A program made the position numbers and the translations under genes. The notes below the pieces were generated by a model, which worked only from the letters and a program-made list of their open reading frames with translations, made no database searches and had not been told where the DNA came from. Shown in pieces: positions 43,392 to 50,709 of a stretch of DNA of 64,000 nt. Positions within the stretch are counted from its first letter, which is position 1, and every line of letters begins with the position of its first letter. Origin of the DNA: Novacetimonas pomaceti (GTDB lineage: Bacteria > Pseudomonadota > Alphaproteobacteria > Acetobacterales > Acetobacteraceae); NCBI RefSeq assembly GCF_003207955.1, contig NZ_NOXG01000001.1, forward strand, positions 248,001 to 312,000, read 5' to 3'.

Positions 43392-44288
43392 TCATGTCGC
43401 GGGCGCGGACGGTGCTGGTCCGGATGGGGCATGGCCGGACCGGCCGGCGAAGAAACGCCAGCCATCCAGTCCCGCGCGCAGGCGCTGGCCTTCCGCCGTC
43501 GCGGGATCGATCAGGCCCGTGCGCAGGAACAGGTCGATCAGGACAAGGTTGACGTTGAACTTGAAGGCATCGGTATCGCGCACCAGCCGGAAGGCTTCGG
43601 CCAGCGGGATGAGGGAAAATTCCTCCACCTCCCCGTCGGCGGGGCGGGGGATGAAATCCTCGGGCAGCAGCAGTTCAAAACAGTGCAGGATATCGCGGCG
43701 CAGCCCTTCGGGCCGGTCAAGGGCATAACGTATGGTGACCGTGGGCGTTGCGCGCGCCAGCAGGGCAGCGGGCAGGCTGGCCTCCTCCGCCGCTTCCTTG
43801 CGCAGGGCCTGCGCCGGGGTATGGCCCGCCGGGATGCCCCCCGCCACAAGGTGATCCAGCTTGCCGGGGTCGAGCCGCTTGCTCATCGAACGGCGCGCGA
43901 TCCACAGGTGCAGCCCCTCCGCGCGGCGCACGAGGCCATTGAGGTGCACGCCCTGCGCCATCAGCCCGAACAGGGGCAGCGCCCCGCGATCGATGCGCGC
44001 GATGGCGGGCCGGTCCACATCCGTTCGGACATCGAACAGTTCGTGGTGAGAGCGATAGACGCCCTCGCGGGCCATCGCCTCGCCAATGGCTTCCAGCCGC
44101 GCGGGATCGGTCAGCGTCACGACCCCGCGTTCATGCGTCATGCCGTGGTCCAGCAGGACAGGCAGTAGTTCCGGCGCGACCCAGCCCGCGGGCGCCCCGC
44201 CCAGGTGAAAGGCAATCCGCCGGCCGGGCAGGCTGGCGGTGTTGCAGGCGGCGATGTGACGGAAAAAGGGAGTCAGGTCGGGGGACAT
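43392..44288 (-). CDS. Nudix hydrolase with DUF4743 domain
   Basis: 298 residues. The N-terminal half is the DUF4743 type found with TPK/Nudt20-like Nudix proteins. The Nudix box starts at VAGGIPAGHTPAQALRKEAAEEASL (about residue 163): the catalytic EE pair is present, but the first box glutamate is His and the final Gly is Ser, as in some members of this branch. Substrate is unknown; thiamine diphosphate derivatives are reported for relatives. It lies 100 bp upstream of the oligopeptidase gene on the same strand. Confidence 0.85.
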   Translation of the reverse strand: MSPDLTPFFRHIAACNTASLPGRRIAFHLGGAPAGWVAPELLPVLLDHGMTHERGVVTLTDPARLEAIGEAMAREGVYRSHHELFDVRTDVDRPAIARIDRGALPLFGLMAQGVHLNGLVRRAEGLHLWIARRSMSKRLDPGKLDHLVAGGIPAGHTPAQALRKEAAEEASLPAALLARATPTVTIRYALDRPEGLRRDILHCFELLLPEDFIPRPADGEVEEFSLIPLAEAFRLVRDTDAFKFNVNLVLIDLFLRTGLIDPATAEGQRLRAGLDGWRFFAGRSGHAPSGPAPSAPAT

Positions 44289-44507
44289 TGAACCATCATT
44301 TCCTGCTGGGACGTTTATTGGTCAGGGTATCTGTTGCTGGGGCATCGTTGCCATAACGGCTGGTCCCGGGGCTGACAATCCTTTGCGCGGCTCGGGACGG
44401 CTCGGGGCGGCGCGTGGCGGCCATGACCGTCCGGTACCTGTTTGCCTGACCGGCCCCGGCCGGAAATATGGCTTGCAAATCACGAATGGCATGTCACATC
44501 CCAATTC

Positions 44508-46346
44508 ATGACCGTTTCCCGTGCTTCCGACCGCCGTGCCACGGCGACCAGGACTTCCGCCCTGACAACCCTGCGTGCCCTGCTGCCTTACCTGTGGCCG
44601 CCGCATGAACCGCGCGTGCGCCTGCGGGTGGCATGCGTCTGCGTGCTGCTCGTTCTGGCCAAGGTCGCGACCATCTGCGTGCCCTATCTCTATAGCAGGG
44701 TGATCGACGCCCTGCATCCGGGGCCGTCGGCGGGGATGCTGCCGCTGCTGCTGATCGTGGGATATGGCGGGCTGCGGATGCTGGCGGCCGGGCTGGGGGA
44801 ACTGCGTGACGCGCTGTTCGCGCCGCTGCGTTTCCGCATCAGCCGCATCGCCGCGATCCGCAGCTTTGAACACATGCACCAGCTTTCCCTGCGCTTTCAC
44901 CTCAATCGCCAGTCCGGCAGCGTGACCCGTGCCATCGCGCGCGGCACCGAAGCGATCGAGACGCTGCTGCGGGTCGGGGTGTTCAACGTGGTGCCCACCC
45001 TGATCGAGGCGCTGATGGTCATCATCGTGATATGGCGGCTGTTTGACTGGCGCTATGCCGCCATCATGCTGGTGGCGGTCGCGGCCTACGTGGTCTTTAC
45101 GGTGTCGTTCACCTCATGGCGGATCGGCCTGCGCCGCCGCATGAACGAAATCAACAGCGAGGCCAGTTGGAAGGCGCTCGACAGCCTGCTCAATTACGAG
45201 ACGGTCAAGTATTTCGGCAACGAAGCGCATGAGCGCGACAGGTACGAGGATGCGCAGATCCGTTATGAAAAGGCGGCCATAAGCACGCAGCTTTCGCTCA
45301 ACGGACTGAATTTCGGGCAGGCCGCGATCATCGCCCTGGCCCTGATCGCGGTCATGCTGATGGCAGCGCACGATGTGGAGGCCGGACGCCTGAGCGTCGG
45401 GCATTTCGTGCTGGTCAACACCTACCTGATGCAGCTCTACCTGCCGCTGAATTTCCTTGGCAGCATCTATTCCTCGCTGCGCAACTCCCTGGTGGATCTT
45501 GAGCACATGTTCGCGCTGATGGACGAACGCTCCGACGTGGTGGACCGTCCGGGCGCCCGCGTGCTGAAGGCCCGGCTGGATGAGGCCCCGGCCGCCGACG
45601 TGCGTTTCCGCCACGTGCGCTTCGGCTATCGCCCCGGGCGCGAAATCCTGCATGACATCAGTTTCCACGTGCGGGCCGGCAGCCGGGTCGCCATCGTCGG
45701 GCCGACGGGGGCGGGGAAATCCACCATCAGCCGCCTGCTGTTCCGCTTCTACGATGTCGATGCGGGCGTGATCGAGGTCGATGGCCATGATGTCCGCGAC
45801 TATTCCCAGGCCGCCCTGCGCGCGGCCATCGGCGTGGTGCCGCAGGACACCATCCTGTTCAACGATACCATCGGCTACAATATCGGCTACGGCCGCCTTG
45901 GCGCGACGCAGGCCGAAATCGAGGAGGCGGCGAAGCTTGCGCAGATTCACGATTTCATCATCTCCCTGCCGGAGGGATATGCAACGCGCGTCGGTGAACG
46001 GGGACTGAAGCTGTCGGGCGGGGAAAAGCAGCGCGTGGCGATCGCGCGCACCATCCTCAAGAACCCGCGCATCCTGCTGCTGGACGAGGCGACAAGCGCG
46101 CTCGACACCCGCACGGAACAGGAAATCCAGTCCGCGCTGCGCACGGTCGCGGCGCACCGGACGACCATCATCATCGCCCACCGCCTCTCCACCGTAATCG
46201 ACGCGGATGAAATCCTCGTGATGGAAAAGGGCGTGATACGCGAACGCGGGTGCCATCGCGCGCTGCTCGAACTCGGGGGGCTGTATGCCACGATGTGGGC
46301 CGCGCAGGCGGAAGAGAACGCAAGGGCGCACGTGGCGCAGGACTGA
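44508..46346 (+). CDS. Atm1-type ABC exporter (half-transporter)
   Basis: About 612 residues. Six-helix membrane domain (VACVCVLLVLAKVATICVPYLYSRVIDAL onward) fused to an ATPase. Walker A GPTGAGKSTISRLLFRFYD, signature LSGGEKQRVAIARTIL, Walker B ILLLDEATSALDT. The loops LNYETVKYFGNEAHERDRYEDAQ and NFLGSIYSSLRNSLVDLEHMFALMDE are diagnostic for the Atm1/HMT group that exports glutathione-linked sulfur or metal compounds. Start is uncertain: the frame opens at 44442, and ATG at 44508 lacks a strong ribosome site. Confidence 0.9.
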   Translation: MTVSRASDRRATATRTSALTTLRALLPYLWPPHEPRVRLRVACVCVLLVLAKVATICVPYLYSRVIDALHPGPSAGMLPLLLIVGYGGLRMLAAGLGELRDALFAPLRFRISRIAAIRSFEHMHQLSLRFHLNRQSGSVTRAIARGTEAIETLLRVGVFNVVPTLIEALMVIIVIWRLFDWRYAAIMLVAVAAYVVFTVSFTSWRIGLRRRMNEINSEASWKALDSLLNYETVKYFGNEAHERDRYEDAQIRYEKAAISTQLSLNGLNFGQAAIIALALIAVMLMAAHDVEAGRLSVGHFVLVNTYLMQLYLPLNFLGSIYSSLRNSLVDLEHMFALMDERSDVVDRPGARVLKARLDEAPAADVRFRHVRFGYRPGREILHDISFHVRAGSRVAIVGPTGAGKSTISRLLFRFYDVDAGVIEVDGHDVRDYSQAALRAAIGVVPQDTILFNDTIGYNIGYGRLGATQAEIEEAAKLAQIHDFIISLPEGYATRVGERGLKLSGGEKQRVAIARTILKNPRILLLDEATSALDTRTEQEIQSALRTVAAHRTTIIIAHRLSTVIDADEILVMEKGVIRERGCHRALLELGGLYATMWAAQAEENARAHVAQD

Positions 46347-46478
46347 ATGGCGGTCCATGTCCCGCCGCGCGGCCCGTGGCGCTGTTCCGCGCGACGCGTG
46401 GACGCCCCTCTGGTCAGCGGCGCACCCAGGGTCCATATGGAAGACACGAACCGATAGCCAGGAGGGAGCTTTCCTGAA

Positions 46479-46766
46479 ATGACGGATACGAAGAATACGC
46501 CCCATGACGCGGCGGGCGCGGAACAGGAAGGCGGGATCCCCGCGGAACTGAGCCATTGCGGCGCCGTGGTGGACAAGGCGATCGAATACATGCTGGGTGA
46601 AAACCTGCCGCCGGTCGCCATTTCATCCGCCCTGCTGGGCGGTGCGCTGGGCCTGCTGTCGCGGACCATGGGCAAGGAAACCATGCAGGCGATGCTTGAA
46701 AACGCGCTGCACAGCGTCCAAGCAGGGGAACTGCATCCCGACCATGACCGTGTCGCCAAGGGCTGA
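46479..46766 (+). CDS. Small hypothetical protein
   Basis: 95 residues, likely soluble. A central stretch SSALLGGALGLLSRTMGKETMQAMLENALHSV forms a helical, partly hydrophobic segment; no cysteine pair or known domain. An AGGAGGGAG sequence lies about 12 bp before the ATG. It follows the Atm1-type exporter by 132 bp on the same strand and may be co-transcribed. I recognise no family. Confidence 0.6.
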   Translation: MTDTKNTPHDAAGAEQEGGIPAELSHCGAVVDKAIEYMLGENLPPVAISSALLGGALGLLSRTMGKETMQAMLENALHSVQAGELHPDHDRVAKG

Positions 46767-46891
46767 CACGCATTTCCGCGGGCGGCCGGCATCGTGGTTC
46801 CTCGGGACGTGAGGCCCCGCCCGAATCAGGGGGACAGAGGCTGAAAAACCCTGTTTTCAGACAAAAAACGCCGAATCATGGCATATCCGTC

Positions 46892-46920
46892 TTGACGGAT
46901 CGCGGTGGTTTGGCGATAAG
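46892..46920 (+). promoter_or_regulatory. Candidate rpmB promoter
   Basis: TTGACG (46892-46897), a 17-bp spacer and GATAAG (46915-46920), about 70 bp before rpmB. A CTGAAAA...TTTTCAG hairpin (46841-46860) lies further up and could end transcription from upstream. Confidence 0.5.
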
Positions 46921-46991
46921 CCGCGCCTAATCTAGAAGATCCTTAGCCGGGCATTAGTGCCTCGGCCCCAGTCTTATCCGAGGATGATACT

Positions 46992-47294
46992 ATGTCTCGC
47001 CGTTGCCAGATCACGGGCAAAGGCGTGCTGACCGGAAACAACGTCAGCCACGCCAACAACAAGTCCCGCCGCCGTTTCCTCCCGAACCTGCAGGAAACCT
47101 CGCTCCTGTCCGACATCCTGGGAGCGCCGGTGCGCCTGCGCCTGAGCACCAACGGGATCCGCACGGTCGAGCATAACGGCGGACTGGACGCGTTCCTGCT
47201 GTCCACGCCCAATCGGAAGCTGACGCCCGAGGCGATGACCGTCAAGCGCCGCATCCTGCGTGTGCAGGGCCGCAAGGCCGCCGCCGCAGCCTGA
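46992..47294 (+). CDS. rpmB: 50S ribosomal protein L28
   Basis: 100 residues, MSRRCQITGKGVLTGNNVSHANNKSRRRFLPNLQ start. The middle and C-terminal helices (LRLSTNGIRTVEHNGGLDAFL, TVKRRILRVQG) are standard. GAGGATGA ribosome site upstream. Monocistronic, not next to rpmG here. A long hairpin follows its stop. Confidence 0.96.
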   Translation: MSRRCQITGKGVLTGNNVSHANNKSRRRFLPNLQETSLLSDILGAPVRLRLSTNGIRTVEHNGGLDAFLLSTPNRKLTPEAMTVKRRILRVQGRKAAAAA

Positions 47295-47309
47295 TTTAGG
47301 GCGCGCATG

Positions 47310-47347
47310 ACCCGCATTCCCGCACCGTTCGTGGCGGGAATGCGGGT
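47310..47347 (+). terminator. Long hairpin between rpmB and fusA
   Basis: ACCCGCATTCCCGC (47310-47323) and GCGGGAATGCGGGT (47334-47347) form a perfect 14-bp stem with a 10-nt loop, 15 bp after the rpmB stop. No T-run follows, so it may be a weak terminator, an RNA-stability element, or a regulator of fusA leader folding. Confidence 0.55.
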
Positions 47348-47505
47348 CGTGGCGTAAAGCCTGGCCACGTCAGGTTCATTATTCCGTCGTGCCGGTCTGC
47401 ATCGTCCAGCCCTTGCGGCCAGGGGCGGGAGCAGCTCACGGTCCCGGCAGGCGCGAAGGGAATGCAGTCCCGTTCGCGCCCACGTTGTCTTGTGGAGGTT
47501 CTCCC

Positions 47506-49593
47506 GTGTCCGACAAGTCTGATCTGTCCCTGATTCGCAATATCGGTATTACCGCGCATATCGACGCCGGTAAGACCACGACGACCGAGCGTATCCTTTA
47601 TTATACCGGTGTGTCGCACAAGATCGGTGAAGTCCATGAGGGCAACACCACCACCGACTACATGGCGCAGGAGCGTGAGCGCGGCATCACCATCACGTCC
47701 GCCGCCGTGACATGCGAATGGGAAGGCCATCGCATCAACATCATCGACACCCCGGGCCACATTGACTTCAACATCGAGGTCAACCGCTCGCTGCGCGTGC
47801 TCGATGGCGCGGTGTTCATCATCGAGGGCGTCGCCGGCGTACAGCCGCAGTCGGAAACCAACTGGCGTCTGGCCGACCGCTATAACGTCCCGCGCATCAT
47901 CTTCATCAACAAGCTCGACCGTACCGGCGCCGATTTCTATCACGCGTTCGACACGCTGAAGGAAAAGCTGGATATCGTCGCGATTCCGCTTCAGCTGCCG
48001 ATCGGCACGGAAGAGAATTTCGTCGGTGTCGTCGACCTGATCGAGATGAAGGCCATCGTCTGGGAAGGCGGCGAGCTGGGCGCGAAGTTCCATGACGAGG
48101 AAATCCCCGCCGACCTGCTGGAAAAGGCGAAGGAAGCCCGCCAGAACCTGCTCGACACCGCGCTGGCCGTCGATGACGCCGCGATGGAAGAATATTTCGA
48201 CAAGGGTGACGTCGATGTCGCGACGCTGAAGCGCTGCATCAAGAAGGGCACCATCTCGGGCGAATTCCGTCCCGTCCTGTGCGGCACGGCATTCAAGAAC
48301 AAGGGCGTTCAGCCGCTGCTGGACGCGGTCATCGACTTCCTGCCCGCGCCTGACGACGTGGAAGGCATCCGCATCGCGCCGCCGGAAGACGAGGAAGTTG
48401 ACGAAAACAAGCTGCCGATCATCCCGGTCGATCCCGACGGGAAGTTCGCTGGCCTGGCGTTCAAGATCATCAACGACAAGTACGGCACGCTGACCTTCGT
48501 GCGCGTCTATCGTGGCGTCCTGCGGACCGGCGACACCGTCCTGAACACCACGAAGGGCCACAAGGAACGTATCGGCCGCATCTTCCAGATGCACGCCGAC
48601 AAGCGTGAGGAGCTCAAGGAAGTCCATGCCGGTGACATCGCGGCGTTCGTGGGCCTGAAGGACACCCAGACGGGTGATACGCTGGCCGATCCCGCCGATC
48701 CGGTGGTTCTGGAACGCATGACCTTCCCGGTTCCCGTCATCGACATCTCCGTCGAGCCCAAGACGAAGGACGCGGTGGAGAAGATGACGCTGGCGCTGCA
48801 GAAGCTGTCGGGCGAAGATCCCTCGCTGCGCCTGAAGACCGATCAGGAAACCGGCCAGACGATCCTGTCGGGCATGGGCGAACTGCATCTGGATATCATC
48901 ATCGACCGCCTGCGCCGCGAATATGGCGTGGATGCGAACATCGGCGCGCCGCAGGTTGCGTATCGCGAGACGATCACGCAGGCACACACCGAAACCTATA
49001 CCCACAAGAAGCAGTCGGGTGGTTCGGGTCAGTTCGCCGAAGTGAAGATCGAGTTCGCGCCGGTCGAGCGTAACGAGGGCATCTCCTTCGAGAACAAGGT
49101 CGTCGGTGGCGCCGTGCCGAAGGAATATATCCCGGCGGTTGACAAGGGCATCGTGGCGCAGGCCACGACCGGCGTCCTCGCGGGCTTCCCGACGGTGGAC
49201 TTCAAGTTCACGCTGCTCGACGGCAAGTACCATGACGTCGACTCGTCCGCGCTGGCGTTCGAAATCGCGGCGAAGGCCTGCTTCCGTGAAGGCATGAAGA
49301 AGGCCGGTCCGGTCATCCTCGAGCCGATCATGGACGTGGAAATCACCACCCCGAACGATCATGTCGGTGACGTGGTGGGTGACCTGAACCGTCGTCGTGG
49401 CATGATCCAGAACCAGGAAAGCTCGGGCTCGACCGTCATGGTCCGCGCTCAGGTGCCGCTGAAGGAAATGTTCGGCTACATCTCGCACCTGCGTTCGATG
49501 ACGAAGGGTCGTGCCTCCTTCACGATGCAGTTCCATCACTACGATCCGGTGCCGCGCAACGTGGCCGAGGAAATCATGTCCAAGTCCGCCTGA
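47506..49593 (+). CDS. fusA: Elongation factor G
   Basis: 695 residues. Ribosomal translocase GTPase. G motifs: AHIDAGKTTTTERILYYTG, DTPGHIDFNIEV, NKLDRTGADF; domain II and the domain IV/V segments are complete and of normal length. The GTG start has GGAGG 7 bp upstream. It stands alone: rpsL, rpsG and tuf, its usual partners in the str operon, are absent from both sides. A strong terminator follows. Confidence 0.96.
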   Translation: MSDKSDLSLIRNIGITAHIDAGKTTTTERILYYTGVSHKIGEVHEGNTTTDYMAQERERGITITSAAVTCEWEGHRINIIDTPGHIDFNIEVNRSLRVLDGAVFIIEGVAGVQPQSETNWRLADRYNVPRIIFINKLDRTGADFYHAFDTLKEKLDIVAIPLQLPIGTEENFVGVVDLIEMKAIVWEGGELGAKFHDEEIPADLLEKAKEARQNLLDTALAVDDAAMEEYFDKGDVDVATLKRCIKKGTISGEFRPVLCGTAFKNKGVQPLLDAVIDFLPAPDDVEGIRIAPPEDEEVDENKLPIIPVDPDGKFAGLAFKIINDKYGTLTFVRVYRGVLRTGDTVLNTTKGHKERIGRIFQMHADKREELKEVHAGDIAAFVGLKDTQTGDTLADPADPVVLERMTFPVPVIDISVEPKTKDAVEKMTLALQKLSGEDPSLRLKTDQETGQTILSGMGELHLDIIIDRLRREYGVDANIGAPQVAYRETITQAHTETYTHKKQSGGSGQFAEVKIEFAPVERNEGISFENKVVGGAVPKEYIPAVDKGIVAQATTGVLAGFPTVDFKFTLLDGKYHDVDSSALAFEIAAKACFREGMKKAGPVILEPIMDVEITTPNDHVGDVVGDLNRRRGMIQNQESSGSTVMVRAQVPLKEMFGYISHLRSMTKGRASFTMQFHHYDPVPRNVAEEIMSKSA

Positions 49594-49621
49594 TAAAGGC
49601 GAGCAACGACATACGGGAATG

Positions 49622-49650
49622 GGCCGGCTCCTTCGGGGGCCGGCCTTTTT
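49622..49650 (+). terminator. Rho-independent terminator after fusA
   Basis: GGCCGGCTCC and its 3' partner GGGGGCCGGCC form a 10-bp stem closed by a TTCG tetraloop, followed by TTTTTCGTTT. One of the strongest terminators in the window. Confidence 0.9.
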
Positions 49651-49727
49651 CGTTTGGGCGGATGGAAATGCGTGCCGGACCGGCCTGTTGCGGCGTATCC
49701 GCCGGGAAGATGCTGTCCAGAGATGGT

Positions 49728-49860
49728 CTGAAAACAGCGCATTGATAAAAAGGAGTAAAAGTTTTTGGGTGCCGCCTTTTTTCAAAAAGTCGGCGTCTTT
49801 CAAAGCTTTTTGGAAAAAAGCTTCACCAAAAACTTCTTTTTTAAAGGCAGTCTTTCGCGA
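49728..49860 (-). repeat. Interspersed palindromic intergenic element, copy C
   Basis: Same orientation as copy B. Two hairpins: GCCGCCTTTTTTC/AAAAAGTCGGC (49771-49795) and CTTTTTGG/AAAAAAGCTTC. The ends read AAAGTTTTTGGGTG (left) and CACCAAAAACTT (right), imperfect terminal inverted repeats. Further left, CTGAAAACAGCGCATTGATAAAAA is shared loosely with copy B. It fills the gap between the fusA terminator and the convergent MBL gene. Confidence 0.8.
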
Positions 49861-49862
49861 GA

Positions 49863-50705
49863 TCAGGCCGGGACCGCGGCCCAGCTGTCGCCGTTCTGGA
49901 TGGCGCGTCCGTCATCGCGCAGTTTTTCAAGATGCGCCCGCAGGTTGAGCGTCGCCGCCCGTCGCAGGCCGGGGCGAAGCCGGAAATAGGCGGCATCGAC
50001 GATCTGTTCCACCGTGCGCGGCTGTGGCCGCAGCAGGGCGGCGATGCTTTCGTGGCGCGCCAGACGATGTTCCATCAGTCCGCGCATGCAGGTTTCGGGA
50101 TGTTCGATGGCCGGGCCATGGGCGGACAGCAGCAGGCGCGGGCCACGCCCGATCAGCCGCTCCATGCTGTCGAGGAACAGCTGCACCGATCCATGCGGGG
50201 CAGGGGGGACCAGGGTCGTGGACCAGCCCATGACATGATCGCCGGTGAAGATGACGCCATCCCCGGTTTCAAGGCAGATATGATCCGTGGCATGGCCGGG
50301 CGTGTACAACACCCGCAGTCCCGCGACCTCGTCCAGGTCATGCAGGCCCACATCGGGGGAAAAGGCGGGTTCGGCGCTGCTGTGCCAGGCATGTATCGGC
50401 GCACCGCTGCGTTGCGACAGGGGGCGCGCGCCATCCAGATGGTCGTGATGGGTGTGGGTCAGGATGATATGGGTCAGCCTGCGTCCGTTCAGCGCGCGCT
50501 CCACCGCGTCCAGATGCGCCGCGTCCGTGACGCCGGGATCAATGACGGCGGCGCCGCCGTCATGGTCCACGATCCACGTATTGGTGCCGTTTCCCGTCAT
50601 GGGGCCGGGATTGTTGGCGACAACGCGGCGTATGCCCGCAGTGACGGGAAGCGCCTGTCCATAGGGGGGCGGCGCCTCGACGACGCGCCAGTCATGGCGG
50701 GACAT
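49863..50705 (-). CDS. MBL-fold metallo-hydrolase
   Basis: About 280 residues. Metal ligands in LTHTHHDHLDG (HxHxDH), TPGHATDH and FTGDHV with a final LLSAHGP. Pattern and C-terminal helical extension (IAALLRPQPRTVEQIVDAAYF) fit the LACTB2/YcbL-like hydrolase group, whose substrates include thioesters and RNA; not assignable here. An in-frame ATG at 50729 would overlap ppc by 20 bp; 50705 avoids this. Confidence 0.88.
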   Translation of the reverse strand: MSRHDWRVVEAPPPYGQALPVTAGIRRVVANNPGPMTGNGTNTWIVDHDGGAAVIDPGVTDAAHLDAVERALNGRRLTHIILTHTHHDHLDGARPLSQRSGAPIHAWHSSAEPAFSPDVGLHDLDEVAGLRVLYTPGHATDHICLETGDGVIFTGDHVMGWSTTLVPPAPHGSVQLFLDSMERLIGRGPRLLLSAHGPAIEHPETCMRGLMEHRLARHESIAALLRPQPRTVEQIVDAAYFRLRPGLRRAATLNLRAHLEKLRDDGRAIQNGDSWAAVPA

Positions 50706-50709
50706 GGGA

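Noticed and set aside
47296..49803. 835-codon minus-strand frame
   Set aside because: Antisense to fusA across its whole length; no recognisable domain.
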